This document shows positions 8,460 to 17,124 of a DNA stretch of 64,000 nucleotides, piece by piece (the stretch's first letter is position 1; each line of letters opens with the position of its first letter). The translations under genes and the position numbers were made by a program. This stretch comes from Mariniphaga sp963747515 (GTDB taxonomy: Bacteria; Bacteroidota; Bacteroidia; Bacteroidales; Prolixibacteraceae). The stretch covers positions 496,001 to 560,000 of the forward strand of contig CAVVFN010000008.1 in NCBI GenBank assembly GCA_963747515.1, in the 5' to 3' direction. The notes below the pieces were generated by a model. That model worked only from the letters and a program-made list of their open reading frames with translations, did not search any database and was not told the DNA's origin.

Positions 8460-9523
8460 TGGCACGATTTATTAAAAGCCGTAAAAAATCGCATGGCACA
8501 GTACCAGGTTCCCTTATTTTTATTGGGAATCCTAAAATGGAAAAAACAGAAATTCATCTTATGATCTTCAATAAGGAGCAATTATCAGAAACTGTGGTGG
8601 ATCGTACAGATGAGATCCCCGATACTGTTCCGGAAGGCACTGTGATGTGGGTTAATGTTTACGGTTTGCAGGATACTGAATTAATTGGCCGTCTGGGAGA
8701 AAAATTTGCCATCCAGTCGCTCGAATTGGAAGACATACTCAATACAGATCAACGGCCTAAACTGGCAGAAAACGAAAAGAATCTTACTTTTTTTCTGAAG
8801 GTGCTCGATTATCATGAAGACTCCCGTAAGATTTCCGGAGACCAGGTTTCCATCGTGCTGGGAAAAAACAGAGTGGTTACTTTTCAGGAAAAGCAGGGCC
8901 ATTACTTTGATCCGGTACGTGAACGGATTCGTAACAATCGCGGACGCATTCGTTATGCAGGTGCCGATTACCTGGCATATGTATTGATTGACACCCTGGT
9001 TGATGGCTATATTCACAGCATTGAAAGGCTGGGAACATCAATGGAGGATATGGAAAACGAAGTACTGCATCACTCACAAAAGCTGACCCTGGAAAATATA
9101 TACCGATTCAAAACAACTATCGGATTCGTCCGTAAATCCATTTTCCCTTTAAAAGAAATGATGCTGTTTTGGAATAAAACCGATTCAGAACTTATACAGA
9201 AGAAGACATTTTCTTTTCTGAAAGATTTATCTGATTTGACCACACAAGCCCTGGAGGCAGTTGAAATATACCACAATATGGCCAACGATTACCTGAATAT
9301 CTATCATTCCAATGTAGCCGATCGCACCAATGAAGTAATGAAGGTGCTTACCATTTTTGCATCCATATTCATACCACTCACTTTCATTGCCGGTGTTTAC
9401 GGCACCAATTTTAAATATTTACCCGAACTGAATTTCAAATATGGCTATTTTGCCATGTGGGGAGTTATGATAGTACTTGCCGGAATCATGCTCTACTACT
9501 TCAGGAGAAAAAATTGGCTCTAG
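8459..9523 (+). CDS. corA: CorA family divalent cation transporter with GTN instead of GMN
   Basis: 354 residues: a long N-terminal cytosolic domain and two C-terminal membrane helices. The loop between the helices reads YGTNFKYLPEL where nearly all CorA proteins have YGMNF; the codons GGC ACC AAT at 9401-9409 are clear (residues 315-317). CorA is a homopentameric Mg2+/Co2+/Ni2+ channel whose selectivity filter is formed by GMN, so the Thr substitution may alter selectivity or reduce transport. The rest of the family pattern (acidic N-terminal domain, long stalk helix, FIPLTFIAG before the filter) is intact. It follows the permease gene with a 1-nt overlap. Confidence 0.88.
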   Translation: MARFIKSRKKSHGTVPGSLIFIGNPKMEKTEIHLMIFNKEQLSETVVDRTDEIPDTVPEGTVMWVNVYGLQDTELIGRLGEKFAIQSLELEDILNTDQRPKLAENEKNLTFFLKVLDYHEDSRKISGDQVSIVLGKNRVVTFQEKQGHYFDPVRERIRNNRGRIRYAGADYLAYVLIDTLVDGYIHSIERLGTSMEDMENEVLHHSQKLTLENIYRFKTTIGFVRKSIFPLKEMMLFWNKTDSELIQKKTFSFLKDLSDLTTQALEAVEIYHNMANDYLNIYHSNVADRTNEVMKVLTIFASIFIPLTFIAGVYGTNFKYLPELNFKYGYFAMWGVMIVLAGIMLYYFRRKNWL

Positions 9524-9609
9524 CCAGATGGAATTAGTTATACATTATCCGGGTTTCCCATATTTGGTTGAATAAAATTTTGTAAATTCCTCTTAATAAA
9601 TATGACCTG

Positions 9610-10536
9610 ATGAATAATTTACGCAACTATCTGGCTGAATACACAGGTATGTCTCCCGAAACGATTAGTAAGTTTTTTCTTACACTTATTCTAATAATGT
9701 TTTTGTACCTTTTCCAGGTTATAGTATTGAGGATCGTCTGGAGCCAGACCAAAAACATTAAAATCCGCTATCAGTGGAAGCGTTCGCTTTCTTTTATCCT
9801 CCCTTTTTTGGGATTATTGATAATTCTTGCAATATGGATACAAGCCTTTCAAAATTTTGGAGCCTTCCTGGGATTATTTTCAGCTGGTTTGGCCATTGCT
9901 TTAAAAGATCCGTTAACCAATCTTGCCGGATGGTTTTTCATAATAATACGCCACCCCTTTATTGTCGGTGACCGTGTTCAAATGGGGGAACATGCCGGCG
10001 ATGTTATCGATATCCGGCTGTTCCAGTTTACAATACTTGAAATAGGCAACTGGGTAGATGCCGACCAAAGCACAGGCAGAATTATTCATATGCCCAACAG
10101 CAAGGTCTTTTTGGAAGCTCAGGCTAATTACAGTTCAGGATTCAATTACATCTGGAATGAAATACCCGTAGTAGTTACCTTTGAAAGTAACTGGGAAAAA
10201 GCCAAATCCATTCTTACGGAACTTATATACAGGCATGCCGAGCATTTCAGCAAAGCTGCGGAAAAAGAAATATTTAAATCCAGCAGAAACTATTTAATCT
10301 ACTATACACATTTCACACCCATAGTTTACATCAAAGTTATTGATTTCGGAGTGAAGCTAACTATCCGGTACTTATGTGACCCACGAAAACGCAGAGGATC
10401 GGAAAATGATATCTGGCAGGATATATTGACCAGTATTAATATCCATAAAGATATTGAACTGGCATATCCGACCACCCGTTTTTACACACATGGAGAAACC
10501 AGCTCAGGACTGGAGCATAATGCAAAACAACAATAG
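9610..10536 (+). CDS. Small-conductance mechanosensitive channel (MscS family)
   Basis: 308 residues. Three to four hydrophobic segments in the first 115 residues end in the pore-lining helix GAFLGLFSAGLAIALKDPLTNLAGWF. The MscS beta domain follows, with the typical HPFIVGDRVQMGEHAGDVIDI and the IIHMPNSKVF signature. It lies in the inner membrane and releases osmolytes upon hypo-osmotic stress. It is 86 bp downstream of corA and 8 bp upstream of the DCC gene, so likely shares their transcript. Its clustering with a cation-chloride-like carrier and CorA fits an ion-homeostasis unit. Confidence 0.9.
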   Translation: MNNLRNYLAEYTGMSPETISKFFLTLILIMFLYLFQVIVLRIVWSQTKNIKIRYQWKRSLSFILPFLGLLIILAIWIQAFQNFGAFLGLFSAGLAIALKDPLTNLAGWFFIIIRHPFIVGDRVQMGEHAGDVIDIRLFQFTILEIGNWVDADQSTGRIIHMPNSKVFLEAQANYSSGFNYIWNEIPVVVTFESNWEKAKSILTELIYRHAEHFSKAAEKEIFKSSRNYLIYYTHFTPIVYIKVIDFGVKLTIRYLCDPRKRRGSENDIWQDILTSINIHKDIELAYPTTRFYTHGETSSGLEHNAKQQ

Positions 10537-10544
10537 AAAGAATA

Positions 10545-10979
10545 ATGATTCAAAATCCATTAATCCTGTTCGACGGAATTTGTAATCTTTGCAACAGTGC
10601 AGTAGATTTTATCATCAATAAAGATAAAAAGCATTTATTCAGATTTATCCCTCTGCAAACTGATGCCGGTAATCTGATTTCGCAGAAATTTCCAATACCT
10701 GAAAATACGGATTCCGTCATTCTGATAAAGGAGAAAAAAGTCTTTACCGAATCGGAGGCTGTCCTCGAGATTGCTGCACTTTTACCTTATCCCTGGCGCA
10801 TGGCAGCTGTCATTAAAATCTTACCCTCCTTCTTGAGAAATCCCATCTACAGGTGGATTGCACGAAACCGTTACAATTGGTTTGGAAAAAAAAACACATG
10901 TCGCATACCTACAGTTCAGGAGAGGAGGCTTTTTCCTGATAAATTTGAGCTTGGAATAATTAATGAAGATAAAGAATAA
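10545..10979 (+). CDS. DCC1-like thiol-disulfide oxidoreductase family protein (DUF393)
   Basis: 144 residues. Begins with LILFDGICNLCNSAVDFII, the DGxCxxC signature of the DUF393/DCC family, with a C-x2-C pair in a thioredoxin-like position. It starts 8 bp after the mechanosensitive channel gene. A second pair or lone Cys occurs late (KKNTCRIPTV). The family is presumed redox-active, but its substrates are not established. It ends 7 bp before the stop of the converging DUF4924 gene. Confidence 0.85.
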   Translation: MIQNPLILFDGICNLCNSAVDFIINKDKKHLFRFIPLQTDAGNLISQKFPIPENTDSVILIKEKKVFTESEAVLEIAALLPYPWRMAAVIKILPSFLRNPIYRWIARNRYNWFGKKNTCRIPTVQERRLFPDKFELGIINEDKE

Positions 10980-10986
10980 GCAGGTA

Positions 10987-11526
10987 TTATAACTGCAGAT
11001 CGCCAGCTTCATACTCTCTGTATAGCTGCGATAGTTGTGACAACCAACTGCTGAGTCTTTTTACTGCTTTAGTGGTCTCTGAGGATATTTCTTTTTTTTG
11101 CATCCGAAGAAGCAAATAACCATAAATCCCATCCAGGGCTGTCTGTACTGTATTTGTTGCATAATGGTTCTTCTGGCTCAACTCATTTATTAAGCCTTCT
11201 ACTGACTGATAAGATGAAGTATACAATGGAGCTTCCGCCCCGGCAATCACGCGCAAATGAAACTCATTAAGATCAGCTGTCAGGTTTTCCAAAAACTGAA
11301 GGTGTCCCGAATACTGGCGTCCTTCTTTTTTCATCATTGCCACCAGGTTTTCATACCAGGCCGAAATTTCGGTCGCAGTTTTCTCATCAACCTGGTAACT
11401 GGCTACCAACTTTTCGTTAATCAAATCCATATCGAGCTGAAAGGCTCTGATTAAATCCTCTACCTGGTAAAAGTACAGGATATATTCTGCTATATTTTCT
11501 TTTCGTTTCTGCTGAGCAATAAGCAT
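10987..11526 (-). CDS. DUF4924 family protein
   Basis: 179 residues, cytosolic, predominantly helical, no signal or membrane segment. Its N-terminus MLIAQQKRKENIAEYILYFYQVEDLIRAF is characteristic of the DUF4924 family, found in Bacteroidales. No catalytic residues are evident and function is unknown. It converges on the DCC gene and is 60 bp downstream of the S4-domain gene on the same strand, so it may be the distal gene of a pth-containing transcript. Confidence 0.8.
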   Translation of the reverse strand: MLIAQQKRKENIAEYILYFYQVEDLIRAFQLDMDLINEKLVASYQVDEKTATEISAWYENLVAMMKKEGRQYSGHLQFLENLTADLNEFHLRVIAGAEAPLYTSSYQSVEGLINELSQKNHYATNTVQTALDGIYGYLLLRMQKKEISSETTKAVKRLSSWLSQLSQLYREYEAGDLQL

Positions 11527-11586
11527 TATTGTTGTAATTTAAATATTTCCTTAACCCGACAGCTGCTTCAATTAAAACTTACTGGA

Positions 11587-11964
11587 CTAAACATCAAACA
11601 AATTGTCCAGATTACGCCGATCCTTCTTAGTTGGCCGTCCGGTACCGCGCTCACGGATGTTCCAATTCATATGTTTTTGCACCTCCAGCAAATCCAGTTC
11701 TTCCTTTGGTGTAATGTCTTCTATGAAACCTGCTGTTAGTTTTGCAGACATTCGTTTTTCAGCAACGGCCAGAACTTTGTAGCTTCGCGTAATCGGATTC
11801 ATCCTTACCTTCACTACTTCACCGGCATGTATTTCACGTGCAGGTTTTACAGGAAGATAGCCAATCAACACATGCCCCTTTCTACATGCTTCAGATGCCT
11901 GACTGCGTGTTTTAAAAATACGGACTGCCCATAACCATTTATCAATTCTTACGGTATCTGACAT
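11587..11964 (-). CDS. hslR: S4-domain RNA-binding protein, Hsp15-like
   Basis: 125 residues. An S4 domain occupies about residues 5-65 (VRIDKWLWAVRIFKTRSQASEACRKG), with the GHVLIG turn and an Arg/Lys-rich tail, the pattern of Hsp15. That protein binds stalled 50S subunits still carrying a peptidyl-tRNA. The gene begins 3 bp after the pth stop codon, fitting joint expression with another gene acting on peptidyl-tRNA, which supports the functional assignment. The symbol is given by family similarity only. Confidence 0.82.
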   Translation of the reverse strand: MSDTVRIDKWLWAVRIFKTRSQASEACRKGHVLIGYLPVKPAREIHAGEVVKVRMNPITRSYKVLAVAEKRMSAKLTAGFIEDITPKEELDLLEVQKHMNWNIRERGTGRPTKKDRRNLDNLFDV

Positions 11965-11967
11965 GCT

Positions 11968-12534
11968 CTATTTTTTCAAATTGAAAAAATTCATAGTACG
12001 TTCAATACCAATTGTGCCAAAACTTTGAATAATTTCAATGCAGGTATCAATTTTTTCAGGCAATTGCATTAATTCCTCTGTCGTCCATCTACCCAACACG
12101 TAATTCACCTGGAATCCAGGATGAAATTCATCCCCTATTCCAAAACGCAACCGCGCATACTCACGGGTTCCCAACATATCTGAAATATTACGAAGGCCAT
12201 TGTGCCCGCCAGGACTTCCTTTAGCTTTAATCCTTAATTGACCAAAAGGTAAAGCAAGATCGTCAACAAGAACCAACAGGTTCTCAATGGGAATGTTTTC
12301 CTTCTTTAGCCAATAATTTACTGCACGTCCGCTAAGGTTAACGAAAGTCGATGGTTTAAGCAATATAAATGTACGGCTTTTGAACAGGTATTCACCTACA
12401 AATCCATAGCGTTTGTCATTAAAAGCAATATTGGACGCCCCGGCAAGAGCGTCCAATATTTGAAAACCTATATTGTGACGTGTATTTTTATATTCCGGAC
12501 CTATATTTCCAAGCCCTGCTATCAAATACTTCAC
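11968..12534 (-). CDS. pth: Peptidyl-tRNA hydrolase
   Basis: 188 residues, normal length. The N-terminus KYLIAGLGNIGPEYKNTRHNIGF contains the catalytic His20 in the NTRHN motif. The Asp of VDDLALPFGQLRIK and the GGHNGLRNI segment are also present. It cleaves the ester bond of peptidyl-tRNA released from stalled ribosomes. It lies just downstream of the L25 gene, an arrangement (ctc-pth) conserved across many bacteria, and shares its transcript, with the hslR-like gene 3 bp further downstream. Confidence 0.95.
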   Translation of the reverse strand: MKYLIAGLGNIGPEYKNTRHNIGFQILDALAGASNIAFNDKRYGFVGEYLFKSRTFILLKPSTFVNLSGRAVNYWLKKENIPIENLLVLVDDLALPFGQLRIKAKGSPGGHNGLRNISDMLGTREYARLRFGIGDEFHPGFQVNYVLGRWTTEELMQLPEKIDTCIEIIQSFGTIGIERTMNFFNLKK

Positions 12535-12558
12535 ATTTTCTCATTTACAAAGTTTTTA

Positions 12559-13215
12559 TTATTCCTTAGGCTCATTGGGTTCGGTTGCCGGAACTTCACT
12601 TGCCGACACTTCTCCCTCTTCCTCAGCCATCTCCTCCTCCTCATCTTCCGGAAGTGCCATAGCCGATTTTGCAACTCTGGTAGAAACAATACCAACAATC
12701 AGATTGGATTTATTATCCAGGAACTCCATGTTCTCGCGATTAAGAGACTCCACTTTGATACTATCACCTATACCGAGTTTAGTAATATCAATTTTAATTG
12801 TATCGGGCAGATTTTCAGCCAACGCCTTTACACGTAGTTTACGCATATTAAATTTTACCTTACCACCAGCTTTAATACCTTTTGCAGTACCCGTAAGTTC
12901 AACAGGAACTCCAATTTTCACCGGAACATTTTCTTCGACTTTCAGAAAATCGATATGCAGAATCTGTTCCTCAACCGGGTGCCATTGTATATCCTGAATC
13001 ATGGCTTTGTAGTCTTCTCCATCGATTGTAAGTTCAATCAGATAAATACTGGGAGTATATACAAATGCTCTTAAATCGCTAAATGAAAAGGCTAAATGCA
13101 CCACCTCATCTTTTCCGTACAATACACCAGGAATCAAACCCTGCTCGCGCAATTTTTTGGCTTCTTTCTTTCCAAGGCTTTCTCTTTTCTGCCCCGTAAT
13201 TTTTAATGATTTCAT
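12559..13215 (-). CDS. rplY: Ribosomal protein bL25, Ctc-type long form
   Basis: 218 residues, so it is the long Ctc/TL5 form with an N-terminal 5S rRNA-binding domain (KREQLGKKEAK pattern, here KRESLGKKEAKKLREQG) and a C-terminal beta domain. It ends in an acidic tail rich in E and D (from about residue 185), common in Bacteroidota. It binds 5S rRNA in the large subunit. The start ATG follows an AT-rich leader of about 150 bp after the prs gene. It is followed by pth. Confidence 0.93.
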   Translation of the reverse strand: MKSLKITGQKRESLGKKEAKKLREQGLIPGVLYGKDEVVHLAFSFSDLRAFVYTPSIYLIELTIDGEDYKAMIQDIQWHPVEEQILHIDFLKVEENVPVKIGVPVELTGTAKGIKAGGKVKFNMRKLRVKALAENLPDTIKIDITKLGIGDSIKVESLNRENMEFLDNKSNLIVGIVSTRVAKSAMALPEDEEEEMAEEEGEVSASEVPATEPNEPKE

Positions 13216-13366
13216 TTTTAAAAAAAATTAATGTTAATAATTATGGTACTCAGTCCTTTCCGATTTATACACCGGAACAACAGCATGCATAATTAAAAGT
13301 GCGTATTTTAAAGTTACACACTCAAAATGCTCCTGCTTTTCGGAAAAAGCGGTGCAAAGATATAAA

Positions 13367-14308
13367 TTAGCGGTAATATAACGAACTTATGGATTGATTT
13401 TTATACACACGCCGAATGGCCTCTCCCAATGCATCAGCAACAGTGAGGTATTTTATTTTTGCACTGATGACCTTACGGTCGAGAGAATCGGTAAAATAAA
13501 CCTCTTCAAGTGCAGAACGCTCAATGCGATCAATAGCTGGTCCGGATAATACACCATGTGCGGCAAATGCCCTTACACTGTTAGCTCCTTCTTTTCTCAT
13601 AAGATTGGCTGCTTTGGTGATGGTACCGGCAGTATCAATCATATCATCTACAATTATTACATCTTTCCCTCTAACATCGCCAATAACAGTCATATTATTC
13701 ACTTCGTTTGCCTTCGCCCTGGTTTTATGGCAGATGACCATATCAGTCTGCAACATTCTGGCATAGGTATTTGCTCTTTTAGTGCCTCCAACATCGGGAG
13801 ATGCAATAATCGGATTAGGTAATTCCATTTTACTAATGTATGGAATAAATAAAGCAGAGGCAAAAAGATGATCCACCGGTACATCGAAGAAGCCTTGTAT
13901 CTGATCCGCATGCAAATCCATAGTAATAATTCTGTCAACACCTGCAGCAGATAACAAATCTGCCATTAGTTTAGCACCAATAGATACCCGGGGTTTATCC
14001 TTGCGATCCTGCCGTGCAAAGCCGAAATAAGGAATCACTGCCACCACGTGGGCTGCACTTGCCCTTTTGGCAGCATCAATCATAAGCAATAGCTCAAGAA
14101 GGTTTTCTGCGGGTGGTGGTGTGGATTGTACTATAAAAACATGTGCTCCGCGAATAGTTTCCTCATAACAAGGTTCAAACTCACCATCGGAAAACACAGG
14201 GCACGATGATAAGCCCAAATCTACGTCAAGACTATCGCATATTTTTTTTGAAAGATAGCGGGTTGCCCTGCCTGTAAAAATTTTTATCGGATGATTTTTA
14301 CTGCCCAT
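13367..14308 (-). CDS. prs: Ribose-phosphate pyrophosphokinase
   Basis: 313 residues from the ATG at 14308 (MGSKNHPIKIFTGRAT), matching the usual length; an in-frame ATG at 14356 would add 16 unlikely residues. It makes PRPP from ribose-5-phosphate and ATP for nucleotide, His and Trp synthesis. The flexible ATP/PRPP loop is seen in DLHADQIQGFF and the PRPP-binding signature in VIIVDDMIDTAGTI. It is upstream of rplY and downstream of engB, all on the minus strand. Confidence 0.95.
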   Translation of the reverse strand: MGSKNHPIKIFTGRATRYLSKKICDSLDVDLGLSSCPVFSDGEFEPCYEETIRGAHVFIVQSTPPPAENLLELLLMIDAAKRASAAHVVAVIPYFGFARQDRKDKPRVSIGAKLMADLLSAAGVDRIITMDLHADQIQGFFDVPVDHLFASALFIPYISKMELPNPIIASPDVGGTKRANTYARMLQTDMVICHKTRAKANEVNNMTVIGDVRGKDVIIVDDMIDTAGTITKAANLMRKEGANSVRAFAAHGVLSGPAIDRIERSALEEVYFTDSLDRKVISAKIKYLTVADALGEAIRRVYKNQSISSLYYR

Positions 14309-14381
14309 CGAAATGTTGTTTTTATTTTGAAAACGGGGCAAAGTTAATGCATTCACCCCTTTTATACTATCAAATTATAAA

Positions 14382-15005
14382 TTAAATTGTTTTTTCCTTA
14401 TCCCCTGTTCCTGATGTCTGATTGACTTCCTCAATATAATGAAGCACTTCAAAACGCCCTTCCCCTGTTAACGCTGAAGATATAAACCACACAGGCATAA
14501 TCTCCCAGGTTTCCAACATTTTATCCTCATAAAGCTGTATATTCTTTTCCAGTTCTACAGGTTTTAATTTATCAGCTTTTGTAAAAATAATAGCAAACGG
14601 AACCTGGCTTAATCCAAGCCATTCCATAAATTCAAGATCAATTTTCTGTGGCTCATGCCTTGAATCGATCAATACAAAAAGGCAAAAAAGATTTTCACGA
14701 AGCAAGATGTACTTACGAATAAACTTTTCCCATTTCCGGCTCTCTTTTCTTCCTGGTTTTGCATAACCATATCCTGGCAAATCAACTAAATACCAATTCT
14801 CATTAATCAGAAAATGGTTTATTAATTGTGTTTTTCCCGGTTTCCCTGAAATCTTTGCAAGAGACTTTCGATTAGTCAGCATGTTTATTAAAGACGATTT
14901 GCCAACATTCGACCTGCCAATAAATGCATATTCCGGTTTATCCGGCCGGGGACATTTATCCACTTCTGAGTTACTTATTATGAAACGGGCATCTTTTATT
15001 TCCAT
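14382..15005 (-). CDS. engB: Ribosome biogenesis GTP-binding protein YsxC/EngB
   Basis: About 207 residues from the ATG at 15005 (MEIKDARFIISN), the usual family start. The frame continues to an ATG at 15038, but the added residues look non-conserved. G1 is GRSNVGKSS, G3 is DLPGYGYA, and G4 is TKAD. It is an essential GTPase for 50S subunit assembly. The next gene upstream, 47 bp away, is manA; downstream after 73 bp comes prs. Same strand and tight spacing suggest a common transcript. Confidence 0.94.
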   Translation of the reverse strand: MEIKDARFIISNSEVDKCPRPDKPEYAFIGRSNVGKSSLINMLTNRKSLAKISGKPGKTQLINHFLINENWYLVDLPGYGYAKPGRKESRKWEKFIRKYILLRENLFCLFVLIDSRHEPQKIDLEFMEWLGLSQVPFAIIFTKADKLKPVELEKNIQLYEDKMLETWEIMPVWFISSALTGEGRFEVLHYIEEVNQTSGTGDKEKTI

Positions 15006-15052
15006 AGGTATATTGTTCCTGAAGCTTAATACCTTCAAGTCAAAAACTTCAT

Positions 15053-16036
15053 TTACTTGATATAAACCTCTAATAATTTCACTTCATCTTTAAGTGGTAT
15101 CAGGTGAAACGACTCCAGGCTTGCCGGGATTAAAACTGTTTCCCCGGTTTCTATCACTTCTTCGCCCTCTTCAAATTCAATTTTAAATTTGCCATTCAGG
15201 TTCATGTATACTACAAAAGAATCCAGCATATTGTAATTTTTTTCTATCTTTTGAGAAAACTCCAATACATTGGTAGTAAAATACTCGCAGCTGACAATTT
15301 CTGACGATACGTTTTTATCAACAACATATTTTGTTTTATACTCCTGCAGGTAACTGAAATCGATTGCATCGAGAGCCAGCTCTGTATGCAGTTCCCTCAC
15401 ATTTCCTGTATCATCTTTCCGGTTGTAATCGAAAATCCGGTAGGTCACATCCGAAGTCTGTTGAATCTCGGCCAGCATAACCCCTTTCCCAATAGCATGA
15501 ACCCTTCCTGCAGGTATGAAAAATACATCTCCCGTTTTCACTACATCGTAATGCAAAATATCCGTAAGCAATCCTTTTTCAAGCAAAGCGGTATACAATT
15601 CCCGCGTTACAGGTTGGTTAAATCCAGAATTTATCAATGCTCCTTCTTCGGCATGAATAACATACCACATCTCCGTTTTACCATATGCATTATGTCTTTC
15701 CATAGCCATTTCATCACCCGGATGCACCTGTATAGAAAGATCTTTATTGGTATCAATAAATTTAAAAAGCAACGGAAATTCGATTCCAAACTTTTTATAT
15801 ATTTTATCACCCACCAAATCACCCATATAAACTTCAATCAGGTCATTGATAGAATTTCCTTCCAAAAATCCGTTGCATACCTCTGAAATATATCCTTCAA
15901 CAGCGGATATTTCCCAGCTTTCACCGCAATTGGACAAATCACCAAAATCTTTTCCCAGGATGGTTTTTATGCGATTGCCTCCCCAAATTTTTTCAAGATA
16001 AAAAGGTTTAAATTTTAAAGGATATAAGCCGGGCAT
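15053..16036 (-). CDS. manA: Type I mannose-6-phosphate isomerase (phosphomannose isomerase)
   Basis: About 327 residues from the ATG at 16036 (MPGLYPLKFKPFYLEKIWGG); the frame is open to 16093, where the extra 19 residues are unlikely to be part of the protein. Zinc-site motifs are visible: SIQVHPGDEMA (His and Glu) and KTEMWYVIH, with the PAGRVHAIG segment of the cupin fold. It interconverts mannose-6-phosphate and fructose-6-phosphate, feeding GDP-mannose and other sugars that the window's glycosylation cluster may use. It is 57 bp downstream of the Dabb gene. Confidence 0.92.
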   Translation of the reverse strand: MPGLYPLKFKPFYLEKIWGGNRIKTILGKDFGDLSNCGESWEISAVEGYISEVCNGFLEGNSINDLIEVYMGDLVGDKIYKKFGIEFPLLFKFIDTNKDLSIQVHPGDEMAMERHNAYGKTEMWYVIHAEEGALINSGFNQPVTRELYTALLEKGLLTDILHYDVVKTGDVFFIPAGRVHAIGKGVMLAEIQQTSDVTYRIFDYNRKDDTGNVRELHTELALDAIDFSYLQEYKTKYVVDKNVSSEIVSCEYFTTNVLEFSQKIEKNYNMLDSFVVYMNLNGKFKIEFEEGEEVIETGETVLIPASLESFHLIPLKDEVKLLEVYIK

Positions 16037-16093
16037 AACCAATTGATTAATATATTTATGAAAAATTTGCTTTACTGAATTGAAAAACAGCAT

Positions 16094-16396
16094 TTAACTA
16101 AAGTGATAATCCACTGCAGCACGTTCAACTGTAACTTCATTTATACGCTCTACCACCTTCATGTGCTCAGGGTGAACTCTGTAGGCCTCCAGTTCTTTAA
16201 TTGATTCAAAATAAGAAATAAGGGCTAAATCGTAACTTTTAGCTTCCAGCTCATAATTTACTCCCACTTCAATAAATTTTACTTCAAATATTTTTTGCGG
16301 CAATCCCTCCAGTAAATCCTTAAGTTCACTAATAATTTGGACCTTTTCTTCCTTCGGGAAATCTTTCAGTTTAAAAAGTACTACATGATTTATCAT
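16094..16396 (-). CDS. Dabb (stress-responsive alpha/beta barrel) domain protein
   Basis: 100 residues. The N-terminal INHVVLFKLKDF motif, including the conserved His, and the C-terminal HPEHMKVVERI are typical of the Dabb family, a ferredoxin-like dimeric fold. The role is unknown; plant members respond to stress and some bacterial members have enzymatic activity. It lies next to manA and diverges from udk, with about 115 bp between them. Confidence 0.85.
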   Translation of the reverse strand: MINHVVLFKLKDFPKEEKVQIISELKDLLEGLPQKIFEVKFIEVGVNYELEAKSYDLALISYFESIKELEAYRVHPEHMKVVERINEVTVERAAVDYHFS

Positions 16397-16511
16397 ATCG
16401 CAGTGAATTTTTGTACCTTCGTTTTTCGGCCGTGAAATTAATGTTTTCCGGACAGCAATTTAAGCAAAAACTTTAAATTCGGCCAATATTAACAATAAAC
16501 TAAAAAGCGAA

Positions 16512-17120
16512 ATGCTCATAATAGGCATAGCCGGAGGTACTGGATCAGGAAAAACAACAGTGGTTTATAAAATAGCAGAGCAGTTTTTCAAAGAGGAGGT
16601 ATCCATCATTTCGCAGGACTCCTACTACTACGACCACAGTCAATTAAGTTTGGATGAACGCAGGACTCAAAATTTTGACCATCCCGATTCGGTTGAATTC
16701 GATCTGCTGATTAATCATATAAAGAAATTGAAAAAAGGAGAACCAGTTGAAGAACCGGTTTATTCTTTTATTACCTGCACCCGCCAAAAACCAACCCATC
16801 GGGTTAAGCCGGGAGATGTTTTGATTGTGGAAGGAATTCTAATTCTTACGCACCAAAAGTTGCGAGAACTAATGGACATAAAAATTTTTTTTGACTGCGA
16901 TTCCGATGTTCGTCTTTCACGTGTTATCAGGCGCGATATCAACGAACGAGGGCGCAGTGTGAACCAGGTTCTCGACCGCTACGAAAAAACCGTAAGGCCA
17001 AGCCACCTGCAATTCATTGAACCTTCAAAAAAATATGCAGATATCATCATTCCGCAGGGAGGGAAGAACCATGTTGCCATAAGTATTCTTACAAACCATA
17101 TTAACCATACTTTAAAATAA
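16512..17120 (+). CDS. udk: Uridine kinase
   Basis: 202 residues. Walker A is GIAGGTGSGKTTV at residues 5-17, followed by SQDSYYYD and NFDHPDSVEFD, the substrate-binding pattern of uridine/cytidine kinases, and the RRDINERGRS lid. It phosphorylates uridine and cytidine in pyrimidine salvage. It is 4 bp upstream of the DEDD exonuclease gene, so the two are probably transcribed together. Length is normal for the family. Confidence 0.94.
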   Translation: MLIIGIAGGTGSGKTTVVYKIAEQFFKEEVSIISQDSYYYDHSQLSLDERRTQNFDHPDSVEFDLLINHIKKLKKGEPVEEPVYSFITCTRQKPTHRVKPGDVLIVEGILILTHQKLRELMDIKIFFDCDSDVRLSRVIRRDINERGRSVNQVLDRYEKTVRPSHLQFIEPSKKYADIIIPQGGKNHVAISILTNHINHTLK

Positions 17121-17124
17121 AAAA

